Source: an uncultured bacterium (lineage in GTDB: Bacteria > Bdellovibrionota_C > UBA2361 > SZUA-149 > CALKYB01). Taken from it: a stretch of 5,084 bases of DNA. Each line of letters begins with the position of its first letter. Within the stretch, counting starts at the first letter, position 1. The translations under genes and the position numbers were made by a program. The notes beneath the pieces are model-generated. The model was not told the origin of the DNA, did no database searches, and saw nothing but the letters and a program-made list of their open reading frames with translations. The stretch is from assembly GCA_938022485.1 (NCBI GenBank), contig CALIEE010000005.1, positions 1 to 5,084 of the forward strand. The letters are read 5' to 3'. This document shows, one piece after another, positions 1 to 5,084 of this stretch.

Positions 1-243
1 TTTCTCAGGTTTGTGTTGGACTCCCTCTTGTTTTCCGCGATTTTCAATAATTAAGCCATCGAGGAAAAGGGCTAGTTTTGGATCGGGAATATTAACAAAC
101 CCTTCATCATCGTCTGCTTTGAGCCAACTACAAACGTCTTCTTTGGATACTTTGCATTCTGCGTTAGCAAATATTTTAATCATCTTTGAGTCTTTGAAAT
201 CAAAGCAGTAGCGGAGTCTTCTGAGAATCTTATTGTTAGTCAT
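1..243 (-). CDS. yehS: YehS-like DUF1456 family protein, N-terminal part (cut by window edge)
   Basis: The minus-strand frame starts at an ATG at 243 and stays open to position 1, giving 81 residues with no stop. It begins MTNNKILRRLRYCFDFKD and continues with a segment KVSKEDVCSWLKADDDEGF and then LALFLDGLIIENRGK. These are the hallmarks of the DUF1456/YehS family: an N-terminal ILRxxRYxxD helix, a VSxxxxxxWLKxxDDxG turn and the FLDGLIIxxRG block. Family proteins are about 150 residues with two related helical repeats, so roughly half is present here. No signal peptide or membrane segment is visible, so it is probably cytoplasmic. Its biochemical role is not established. The Shine-Dalgarno site is weak: the leader before the ATG is A/T-rich with no clear AGGAG. 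The gene points away from the rest of the window. Family assignment is from recognition of motifs, with high confidence. Confidence 0.92.
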   Translation of the reverse strand, partial: MTNNKILRRLRYCFDFKDSKMIKIFANAECKVSKEDVCSWLKADDDEGFVNIPDPKLALFLDGLIIENRGKQEGVQHKPEK

Positions 244-605
244 AATTTTTGAACTAAAAGTTTGTCGTTGATTTTATGCAATAGATGGCAACTTTCCGAT
301 TCCGCAGCCCCTCTACTGCCTGCTTTTGGATAGATGAAAGTATCATCAAAAAGAGAGAAACGGTAATTATTCTAAAGTAAACTATATGCTTAGCTAACTT
401 TAAAATAGTTAAAATTAGTCAATAGGTAGTGAAAGGTTTTTACTGTTTTCATTCTTGAATGTTGGCTTGGTTAACTAATTTAAAGCTAGATAGTTGCGGT
501 TTCGGATCGGCTCTGAAGATTTGGATAATGATTGTGTTTAAAAGGCCGGCTTGCTAGTGATTTTCTTGGTCTAGATATTAAAAGAATTTTGTGAGTAATT
601 TTAAT
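244..605. other. Intergenic region, no gene seen
   Basis: This 362-base AT-rich stretch lies between the outward-pointing yehS start and the start of the broken PEP-CTERM gene, so it should hold promoters for both. I find no frame with a credible start and protein-like sequence, and no tRNA-like structure. Candidate sigma-70 elements (for example GATAAT near 523-528) lack a matching -35 box, and I found no sigma-54 GG-N10-GC element. A short inverted repeat, TAACT/AGTTA, occurs near 394-410 but is too weak to name. Open frames over 486-713 on the minus strand look like shadows. Confidence 0.5.
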
Positions 606-1491
606 ATGAACTTCTTGGTCAAACTGTCCCGGCGCTATTTCTTGTTTTAATTGCCACCAGCTCAAGCTCTTCTGCTCTTTACTACACCTACAACATTTCA
701 ACTTTCGACCCACCAGAAGGGGAGGATGTTCAGATCGGCGGCACCGCCGGTGATGCTGACGTTACACTTTTCTACGATGCAGATAGAGAGTTTTTTGTAC
801 TAGATACCACTTTCTTCCCGAATGCCAATGGTAGCATAGCTAACTATGCAATTTTTACTGTCACTGATGGTGGTGAACCACAGGCAGCTGGAGATGGTGC
901 TTAAACCACATTTTTTCTTGATCTTGTTAGTAGTATCAGAAGTCCAGGGGAGAGAAATATTACTGGATCAACTTATGTGCCGGTGGTGGATGGAGCAGAG
1001 GATCCTCTTGTGGCTGCTGCTTCCGGTGACTTACTGTTATCTACAGTGGCATCAAGGAACCGAGCTCCAAGTCTGGAAGGTCAACCCCCAGAGCTAGGCT
1101 TTGGGACCAATGAAATAGTTGGCATCACTACTGAGTTTACTGATGAAAGTACATTTGTCCGCCTATTTCTTTTTTCTGATGTGTTTCCTGGTTTTAGCTT
1201 TGATCAATCGGTTGGTCTCTGGTTTCAATATTTTAGTATTGAGGCCGACCAAGTCGAGTATCTAACGGTGGAAGAATTACATCGTTGGAGGCAGACATCG
1301 CTTCAGAAGGGGGATATTCCATCATAGATGTTACTGAGCAGTTGGCAGAACTTACCGCAGATAGCCCTTTTGGAAGGGTGCCTACGAATCCATCTGCGCC
1401 AGTGCCTGAGCCAGCTTCAGTTGTACTTTTACTACTGGGTCTCTCTGTTATTGCCGCTAGGTCGTATACTAGAGCTAGTAGTCCTAGCTAA
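606..1491 (+). pseudogene. PEP-CTERM sorting-domain protein gene, broken by two frameshifts and one in-frame stop
   Basis: Repaired, this would be an exported protein of about 295 residues. The ATG at 606 gives MNFLVKLSRRYF and then a stop; the next frame continues as LFLVLIATSSSSALYYTYN, so together they form a plausible Sec signal peptide with a one-base loss near 636-645. That second frame reads through DPPEGEDVQIGG and GSIANYAIFTVTDGG, hits TAA at 902-904, and continues in the same frame as TTFFLDLVSS to VGLWFQYFSIEADQVE. Near 1255-1265 the sense shifts again by one base into SNGGRITSLEADIASEGG. The end carries VPEPAS (from 1402), a hydrophobic VVLLLLGLSVIAA stretch and basic residues, which is the PEP-CTERM signal normally processed by an exosortase for export of surface or matrix proteins. 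The middle matches no domain I recognise. Shine-Dalgarno is weak. Sequencing errors are an alternative explanation, but neighbouring long genes are intact. Confidence is high for the PEP-CTERM identity, good for loss of function. Confidence 0.85.
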
Positions 1492-1523
1492 CTAGAAGGT
1501 AGAACCCCACAGAGTTTACTTAA

Positions 1524-1874
1524 TTAAGTATATCAACTCATCTAGAACAAAAAAGCTTTGGTTTTCTAGATGAGTTGGATACCTTAAATTCCAATACTCA
1601 AACTCCTGAAAGCTTAGATGCGAATACAGGGACTACTACAATAAAGCTAGCCCTCTATTTTATTAAGGAGAGAGGACTAAGCCCAGAATGGACAACCTTT
1701 TCTTACTATTAGTGACTTAGAGCCTAGTATAAACCTACCTAAAACTAGATCCGATTTGTAAATCAAAAGAGATGCGATAAGCCTTAAGTCCCTATTTCAA
1801 CGCCTAGTAGAGGAGTTGAAAAGGTTAGAAGACTTTTCACATCACTCTTCAATGAGTATAGCAGTAATCCTGTA
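1524..1874 (+). other. Gap with possible decayed coding sequence
   Basis: No intact gene is seen. Two plus-strand frames read like protein but lack starts and are broken. The first is open from 1524 to a TAG at 1710-1712, with TPESLDANTGTTTIKLALYF and IKERGLSPEWTTF, and its only possible starts are weak TTG codons. The next frame is open from 1681 to a TAA at 1759-1761 (AQNGQPFLTISDLEPSINL), and continues after that stop as ISLKSLFQRLVEELKRLEDF to a TAA just before 1875. I do not recognise a family. The segment may be an old gene broken by small indels, or chance in AT-rich DNA. A 7-bp inverted repeat, TGAAAAG/CTTTTCA at 1817-1823 and 1833-1839, lies downstream of the minus-strand gene that ends at 1875. 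Confidence 0.25.
1534..1577. repeat. Perfect 14-bp inverted repeat (stem-loop) downstream of the PEP-CTERM remnant
   Basis: CAACTCATCTAGAA at 1534-1547 is exactly complementary to 1564-1577, with a 16-base loop containing a run of six A and AGCTTT. It begins 42 bases after the TAA at 1491, where a transcription terminator would be expected. However, neither side has a run of T after the stem, so it is not a classic intrinsic terminator. It could be an mRNA 3'-end structure or a protein binding site. The repeat itself is certain; its function is inferred. Confidence 0.6.
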
Positions 1875-2594
1875 CTAAGCTGTGGATCTCCAAAACTTGA
1901 AAATACTTTTGCGAGGCGGAAGGAGAGATTTTCTATGTTGCTTCCAGTCCTCTGCAGAAAATACTTCCTCCTCCAACTCTTTTCCATTCCATGTCAAGTT
2001 ACAGGCAGGACCATGGCGCAACAATTCACGATTTTGATAGGCGATTCTTTCTCCTTCCTGAAGCACACATGCCCAATAAATTATCGTATAAGCGCCACCA
2101 GTGTATTTAAATCTCCCATATTCTAGGATCTTGGCTGAAGTTATAAGCTCGTCCAGGTGAATACTGCATCTATAGTTACTTTGGAGGTTAGCAAAAAGAA
2201 GTGCAGAGTTTTCAGTATTTGAACCAGCAGTAATTACGGTTTCACCAGGTCGGTCCAAAATTTCGAACTTTCCTTCAGGGAGTCTGCTCTCCCAACCTTC
2301 TCTTAACTCTGCCAAATCTAGGCTGTCAGTAGGAAGACTTGCATCGTAGTTCCGCTTTGCCAGCTTGGCCTCTTCCAACCTTTCCCCTCGGTAAAGTTTA
2401 GAGCTGTCTGCTTTAGCTATTACTTCATGAACTGGAACTGGTTCAACACCTTCAGTAGGTAGCACCCAGCTATCCTGAAATCGAGGGTCGTGAAGTGGTG
2501 ATAAATAAAAGCCAGGAACCCCCACACTGTTGTAAACTTTAGAGGAAGGTTCTTTATAGTGCCAAGAACAAGGACAACGTACTATATGTTTCAT
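1875..2594 (-). CDS. Uncharacterised 239-residue protein
   Basis: I do not recognise this protein. The frame is open further upstream, to 2663, but the ATG at 2594 is chosen because a strong AGGAGA lies seven bases before it (2607-2602). The product starts MKHIVRCPCSWHYKEPSSKV and has a CxC pair at residues 7 and 9, then a Pro-, Tyr- and Trp-containing segment, a charged helical stretch (GERLEEAKLAKRNYD), an acidic/amphipathic middle, and a basic C-terminus with KSLLPPRKSIFKFWRSTA. Further cysteines occur in the second half (YRCSIH, YWACVL, PACNLT). There is no signal peptide or membrane segment, so it is probably cytoplasmic. It stands alone: its neighbours point the other way or are remnants. 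The frame is long, free of stops, has a good ribosome site and is probably a real gene. The cysteines could bind metal, but no known motif supports this. Confidence 0.78.
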   Translation of the reverse strand: MKHIVRCPCSWHYKEPSSKVYNSVGVPGFYLSPLHDPRFQDSWVLPTEGVEPVPVHEVIAKADSSKLYRGERLEEAKLAKRNYDASLPTDSLDLAELREGWESRLPEGKFEILDRPGETVITAGSNTENSALLFANLQSNYRCSIHLDELITSAKILEYGRFKYTGGAYTIIYWACVLQEGERIAYQNRELLRHGPACNLTWNGKELEEEVFSAEDWKQHRKSLLPPRKSIFKFWRSTA

Positions 2595-2595
2595 T

Positions 2596-2626
2596 GGAGT
2601 TTCTCCTAGGCATGGCCCCATGGGGC
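2596..2626 (-). promoter_or_regulatory. Ribosome-binding site inside small hairpins, leader of the 239-residue gene
   Basis: On the minus strand the Shine-Dalgarno AGGAGA (2607-2602) sits within GGAG-AAA-CTCC (2606-2596), a 4-bp hairpin ending one base before the ATG at 2594. Just upstream is the perfect 12-bp palindrome GCCCCATGGGGC (2615-2626), preceded on this strand by a run of seven T. The ribosome site decides the start of the gene. Whether the hairpin limits translation is an inference; a 4-bp stem with a three-base loop is only marginally stable. Confidence 0.6.
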
Positions 2627-2664
2627 AAAAAAATATGTGTAAAACCTTTTCAGGCTTAATCACA

Positions 2665-2700
2665 TCCGTGTTCAGTGGAGACAGAACTACTGAACATGGA
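2665..2700. repeat. 12-bp imperfect inverted repeat, possible operator
   Basis: TCCGTGTTCAGT (2665-2676) and ACTGAACATGGA (2689-2700) are complementary at 11 of 12 positions, separated by 12 bases. The core TGTTCAGT/ACTGAACA is perfect. The repeat lies 70-106 bases upstream of the ATG at 2594 and directly beside a candidate -10 box on the same strand. That position and symmetry fit a binding site for a dimeric regulator, or a structured leader. It does not match an operator I can name. Confidence 0.45.
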
Positions 2701-2712
2701 CGTGGTTAATTA

Positions 2713-2718
2713 ATTCTA
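2713..2718 (-). promoter_or_regulatory. Candidate -10 box for the 239-residue gene
   Basis: TAGAAT on the minus strand (2718-2713) matches the sigma-70 -10 consensus at five of six bases. A poor -35 candidate, TTCTGT, lies 16 bases upstream. Transcription would begin near 2706, giving a leader of about 110 bases that includes the inverted repeat at 2665-2700. The weak -35 makes this a tentative call. Confidence 0.28.
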
Positions 2719-2805
2719 CTCTGATTGACTTTTGACAGAAGAGGTAACCTAGACTCCTTAGAGCCTACGATAAATCCTTAACTCAATTAAAGCACTATTT
2801 AGTAA

Positions 2806-2952
2806 AAACTCAAGAATGAAATTATTGGAGCTTGTATAGGAACTAGAAATACTCAGAGCCGCGTATATACTACCATAGATGGGTTTGTTACAATTTCTCC
2901 GAAGAGCTCAGGTATAGCCTGGGAAATTGCACCATTTGGGATGAAGGGATGA
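2806..2952 (+). other. Start-less open frame that overlaps the next start codon
   Basis: This 49-codon plus-strand frame ends in TGA at 2950-2952, which overlaps the ATG at 2949 as ATGA. It reads IGTRNTQSRVYTTIDG and then FVTISPKSSGIAWEIAPFG, which looks protein-like, but it has no ATG, GTG or TTG start before the ATG at 2941, and stops precede it at 2779, 2788, 2800 and 2803. It may be the tail of a decayed gene once coupled to the gene at 2949, or a chance frame. The rest of the 2595-2948 gap holds only the regulatory candidates listed separately. Confidence 0.22.
2886..2894 (+). promoter_or_regulatory. Candidate extended -10 promoter for the exported protein at 2949
   Basis: TG-T-TACAAT (2886-2894) is an extended -10 element, with TACAAT matching five of six consensus bases. 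No good -35 lies at the right distance, as is common for extended -10 promoters. Transcription would start near 2901, leaving a leader of about 48 bases before the ATG at 2949. A second, weaker pair is TTGGAG (2825-2830) and AATACT (2848-2853) with a 17-base spacer. Confidence 0.33.
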
Positions 2953-3320
2953 ACAGGGTATTACTACTTATTGCAGCTATTTGTTCTTTGCAATTTGCTC
3001 AAGCGGATCAGATTAATCCTGTCGAGGCTGTAATGAATGCTATTCACGCGGCGCAAGGTGATAATATTGAAAGGTTTAGAAACATTGTAGACCTTGAAAA
3101 AGTTAGAAATTTTCAGCTTAAATCGTACTCGGAAAAAGAGTTGCTCGAACTTTTAAAGAGTCTTCCAATTGGGAAAATTAAGTTCAGGGAAGAAAAATCG
3201 TCGAATCTCGTTCAAATAACTAGTCCCATAACTCTGAATTTTAAAATACAAGTTATTACGCGAGCGGAGACTAACATTAGTCCAAGCGTTATTTATAGAG
3301 TCATTGGCGTTTTTCCATAA
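2949..3320 (+). CDS. Small exported (periplasmic) protein, unknown function
   Basis: The 123-residue product begins MNRVLLLIAAICSLQFAQA, a clear Sec signal peptide with one basic residue, a hydrophobic core and an AQA cleavage site before D20. The cysteine at residue 12 is not in a good lipobox, so cleavage by signal peptidase I with release to the periplasm is expected. The mature part, about 104 residues, has a helical opening (NPVEAVMNAIHAAQGDNIER), then FRNIVDLEKV, a second helix (YSEKELLELLKSLP) and a strand-rich C-terminus. That order, and the pattern of a short helix with GD followed by xxxVDxxxV, loosely resembles NTF2-like small proteins such as DUF2939/DUF4878; I put low weight on this. 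The start is set by the signal peptide; the ribosome site is poor, with AAGGG directly abutting the ATG. It appears to be a single-gene unit. It is very likely a real gene of unknown role. Confidence 0.8.
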   Translation: MNRVLLLIAAICSLQFAQADQINPVEAVMNAIHAAQGDNIERFRNIVDLEKVRNFQLKSYSEKELLELLKSLPIGKIKFREEKSSNLVQITSPITLNFKIQVITRAETNISPSVIYRVIGVFP

Positions 3321-3723
3321 TCCTCTGAAAATAACTTCTAAGCGCCCGGCGCAAAACTTAGTTAGGCTTAGCACTATATTGATTTTGGCTAGATTCACTT
3401 TGAGAGCAAGCAAAATAGAACTCGATTATACAATAATAATCTTCATAGCTGGAATAAAGAGTAATTAAACATACCAACCAGAATGGCCTGTATCTTGAAG
3501 CCTGCTGACTAATACGCTGATGAAATAGGTACGAATCTGAGGGTAAAGATCCAACAAAAAAGAAATTTGTCTGAAATGGTTTTACCTTATCAAATGTTAG
3601 AAATATGTATGGATTATGAATATTCCTAAGGCACTGTCTTGCGTAGAACAGGCTTCAATGAGTAGTCTCTTCTACAGGAAGCTTTTCCTCAGTTTAAAGT
3701 AAACCTTGCATATAAGTTGGCCC
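3321..3723 (+). other. Intergenic region with a start-less protein-like frame (3513-3629)
   Basis: No intact gene is seen in these 403 bases. From 3513 to a TAA at 3627-3629 one frame reads DEIGTNLRVKIQQKRNLSEM and then VLPYQMLEICMDYEYS, which looks like a protein C-terminus. A TAA at 3510-3512 precedes it, and the only start inside is the ATG at 3576, which would leave 17 residues. Just before, another frame reads HTNQNGLYLEAC and ends in TGA. GCGCCCGGCGC at 3342-3352, 22 bases after the preceding gene, could form a short hairpin but has no T run after it, so it is not a convincing terminator. A small AGGAA/TTCCT hairpin occurs near 3676-3689. No Pho box or strong promoter was found for the transporter gene at 3724. 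Confidence 0.3.
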
Positions 3724-5084
3724 ATGAACTATTTCGAATTTACCTATACCGCAATTGGAGGACTCGCTCTTTTTTTTCTTGGACTAAGGTATCTCTCTGA
3801 GAGTTTGCAGAGTCTGGCTGGAGGGGTAGTTCATAAAGTCATTAACTACGCTACCTCCAATCGAATTATGGCTGTCTTCGTGGGGTTGATAGTGACGACG
3901 ATAGTTCAATCGTCATCAGTTTCGACGGTAATGGTTGTTGGACTAGTTAATGCTGGGCTTATGAACTTGGCTCAAGCAATAGGCGTAATTTTTGGCGCCA
4001 ATATAGGAACCACTGTAACAGGGTGGATCCTTGTAGTGAAAATAGGAAAATATGGACTGTTGCTTTTAGCACTGGGCATTTTTCCAATGCTTTTCTTGAA
4101 AAATGAAAGATTCGCCTATAGTGGAAGGTTGCTAGTTGCGCTGGGTCTAATTTTCTATGGCCTGCAGATTATGAGTGGTGCTTTTAAACCGCTTCGAACA
4201 GATCCAGGATTTATTTCCTACTTACAACTATTTGATGCAACGACCACGGCTAGTATGTTGGGTTGTGTGCTAGTAGGCTGTCTGCTCACCTTTGTTATTC
4301 AAAGTAGTTCAGCCATGCTCGGAATAACCATAGCTTTGGCATCTACGGGAGCTATTGGATTTCCAACCGCAGCAGCCTTGGTTTTTGGCGAAAACATAGG
4401 AACAACCATTACTGCTTTACTTGCAAGTGTTGGTGCTAGCACCAATGCAAAGAGAGCGGCTCTTTCCCATGCGACTTTCAATGTCTTGGGGGTAATTGTG
4501 ATGCTGATAATATTTAACCCGTATATCAATTTTATCGACTCTGTAGTTGCTGGAGATCCCGAACTGATTTCACCCGACGGAGCAAAGCCTAATATTGCCG
4601 CCCATATTGCTATGGGTCATACGGTGTTTAACTGTATTGCGACTTTAGTAGCGCTGCCTTTTCTTGGCCTTCTTGCCAGGTTTGTAACCTTTGTTATTCC
4701 GGGTAGGGGAGAAGATGCTACGAGCCTTAAGTATTTGGGGACCCCTGGCTTAGTTAACTCTTCAGTTGCCATAGGCACGGCTAAACAGGAGTTGTTGGAA
4801 CTGGCAAGGAAGACTAGAACAATCCTAACTCTTTCGGAGGAGTATCTGCGAGAGACAGTCCACAAAGGTAATGTTTTAGACAATATTGGCCAACTTGAAG
4901 CTGAAACAGACGACATTCAAAAAGCAATAACTGACTTTGTTTGCCAAGTAATGGAAGGGAAAATGAGTGAGGAGCAGGCTTTGGAGGCTTACTCATTAAT
5001 CAGGGGCGCTGATGAATTAGAATCAATTGCCGACTATGCTCAGTCCTTAGCTAGTTACCGGTACCGACTTCACAAGAATGAACA
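3724..5084 (+). CDS. Na+/phosphate cotransporter family protein with PhoU-like C-terminus (cut by window edge)
   Basis: The frame is open from the ATG at 3724 to the window end, 453 residues. It is an inner-membrane transporter of the PNaS/NptA-YjbB family, expected to move inorganic phosphate with sodium. The family's inverted repeat is plain: QSSSV at residues 62-66 with GANIGTT at 91-97, and QSSSA at 193-197 with GENIGTT at 222-228. HATFN (249-253) and HTVFN (299-303) are the conserved H-x-x-F-N blocks. Eight or more hydrophobic segments lie between residues 5 and 325. From about 345 the sequence is helical and charged (ELLELARKTR, LEAETDDIQKAI, RGADELESIADYA), as in the PhoU-like tail of YjbB-type members, which are usually about 540-600 residues; perhaps 100 are missing. 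Upstream in-frame only a TTG at 3706 offers another start, after a stop at 3700. The ribosome site is weak. No phosphate-regulation box was seen. Family assignment is secure. Confidence 0.95.
   Translation, partial: MNYFEFTYTAIGGLALFFLGLRYLSESLQSLAGGVVHKVINYATSNRIMAVFVGLIVTTIVQSSSVSTVMVVGLVNAGLMNLAQAIGVIFGANIGTTVTGWILVVKIGKYGLLLLALGIFPMLFLKNERFAYSGRLLVALGLIFYGLQIMSGAFKPLRTDPGFISYLQLFDATTTASMLGCVLVGCLLTFVIQSSSAMLGITIALASTGAIGFPTAAALVFGENIGTTITALLASVGASTNAKRAALSHATFNVLGVIVMLIIFNPYINFIDSVVAGDPELISPDGAKPNIAAHIAMGHTVFNCIATLVALPFLGLLARFVTFVIPGRGEDATSLKYLGTPGLVNSSVAIGTAKQELLELARKTRTILTLSEEYLRETVHKGNVLDNIGQLEAETDDIQKAITDFVCQVMEGKMSEEQALEAYSLIRGADELESIADYAQSLASYRYRLHKNE

Noticed and set aside
486..713. 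Minus-strand open frame of 75 codons
   Set aside because: It lies antisense to the start of the PEP-CTERM remnant and its sequence (Arg-, Lys-, Ser-rich with scattered Cys) looks like a shadow frame.
846..1097. Plus-strand open frame of 83 codons inside the PEP-CTERM remnant
   Set aside because: It is an out-of-frame reading of the PEP-CTERM body, with an improbable Leu- and Trp-rich composition.
606..1491. Programmed frameshifting or phase variation as the reason for the split PEP-CTERM frames
   Set aside because: Neither frameshift site lies in a long homopolymer or short tandem repeat, no slippery heptamer is evident, and an unrelated in-frame TAA also interrupts the gene. Decay explains all three.
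2615..2633. GCCCCATGGGGC plus adjacent A run as an intrinsic terminator
   Set aside because: On the plus strand the hairpin is followed by A, and on the minus strand the T run comes before the hairpin, so neither orientation has the terminator order.
2595..2663. Longer start (ATG at 2663) for the 239-residue gene
   Set aside because: The extra 23 codons cross the hairpin leader and the strong AGGAGA, which is correctly spaced only for the ATG at 2594.
3342..3352. GCGCCCGGCGC as an intrinsic terminator after the exported-protein gene
   Set aside because: The stem is only 4 bp with a three-base loop and is followed by A-rich sequence rather than T.
3331..3380. Integron-like recombination site after the exported-protein gene
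   Set aside because: No matched attC core sites or long imperfect palindrome could be found.
3517..3538. CTGATGA followed by GAAT, resembling a hammerhead ribozyme core
   Set aside because: The bases between cannot form stem II, and the second conserved element is GAAT rather than GAAA; no flanking stems were found.
4299..4996. Minus-strand open frames opposite the transporter gene
   Set aside because: All are antisense to a confidently identified transporter reading frame and show no family motifs.

Overview
The window looks like a piece of a gammaproteobacterial chromosome. This is inferred from a YehS-type DUF1456 protein, a Na+/phosphate cotransporter with a PhoU-like tail, and a PEP-CTERM surface or exported protein. 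The DNA is moderately AT-rich. Coding density is low for a bacterium: long gaps separate the genes, one gene is clearly broken, and several gaps contain short protein-like frames without starts. That pattern suggests a genome, or a genomic neighbourhood, undergoing gene decay. No species can be named from the sequence.

Layout: (1) positions 1-243, minus strand, hold the N-terminal half of yehS, cut by the window edge. (2) 244-605 is a gap without a gene. (3) 606-1491, plus strand, holds a PEP-CTERM protein gene that reads through only if two frameshifts and one in-frame TAA are repaired; its export signal and its C-terminal anchor are both still recognisable. (4) 1492-1874 is a gap with a perfect 14-bp stem-loop and possible decayed coding sequence. 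(5) 1875-2594, minus strand, encodes a 239-residue protein I do not recognise. It has a strong Shine-Dalgarno site inside a small hairpin and inverted repeats in its leader. (6) 2595-2948 is a divergent intergenic region with candidate promoters for both flanking genes. (7) 2949-3320, plus strand, encodes a small exported protein with a clear signal peptide. (8) 3321-3723 is a gap with another start-less protein-like frame. (9) 3724 to the window end, plus strand, encodes a Na/Pi cotransporter family protein, cut within its C-terminal PhoU-like region.

The genes do not form an obvious operon or pathway. Each appears to be its own transcription unit, and I see no mobile element, CRISPR array, tRNA or rRNA. 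I found no convincing new multi-gene system. The points most worth a second look are the multiply broken PEP-CTERM gene, the orphan 239-residue gene with its structured leader, and the traces of decayed coding sequence in the gaps.
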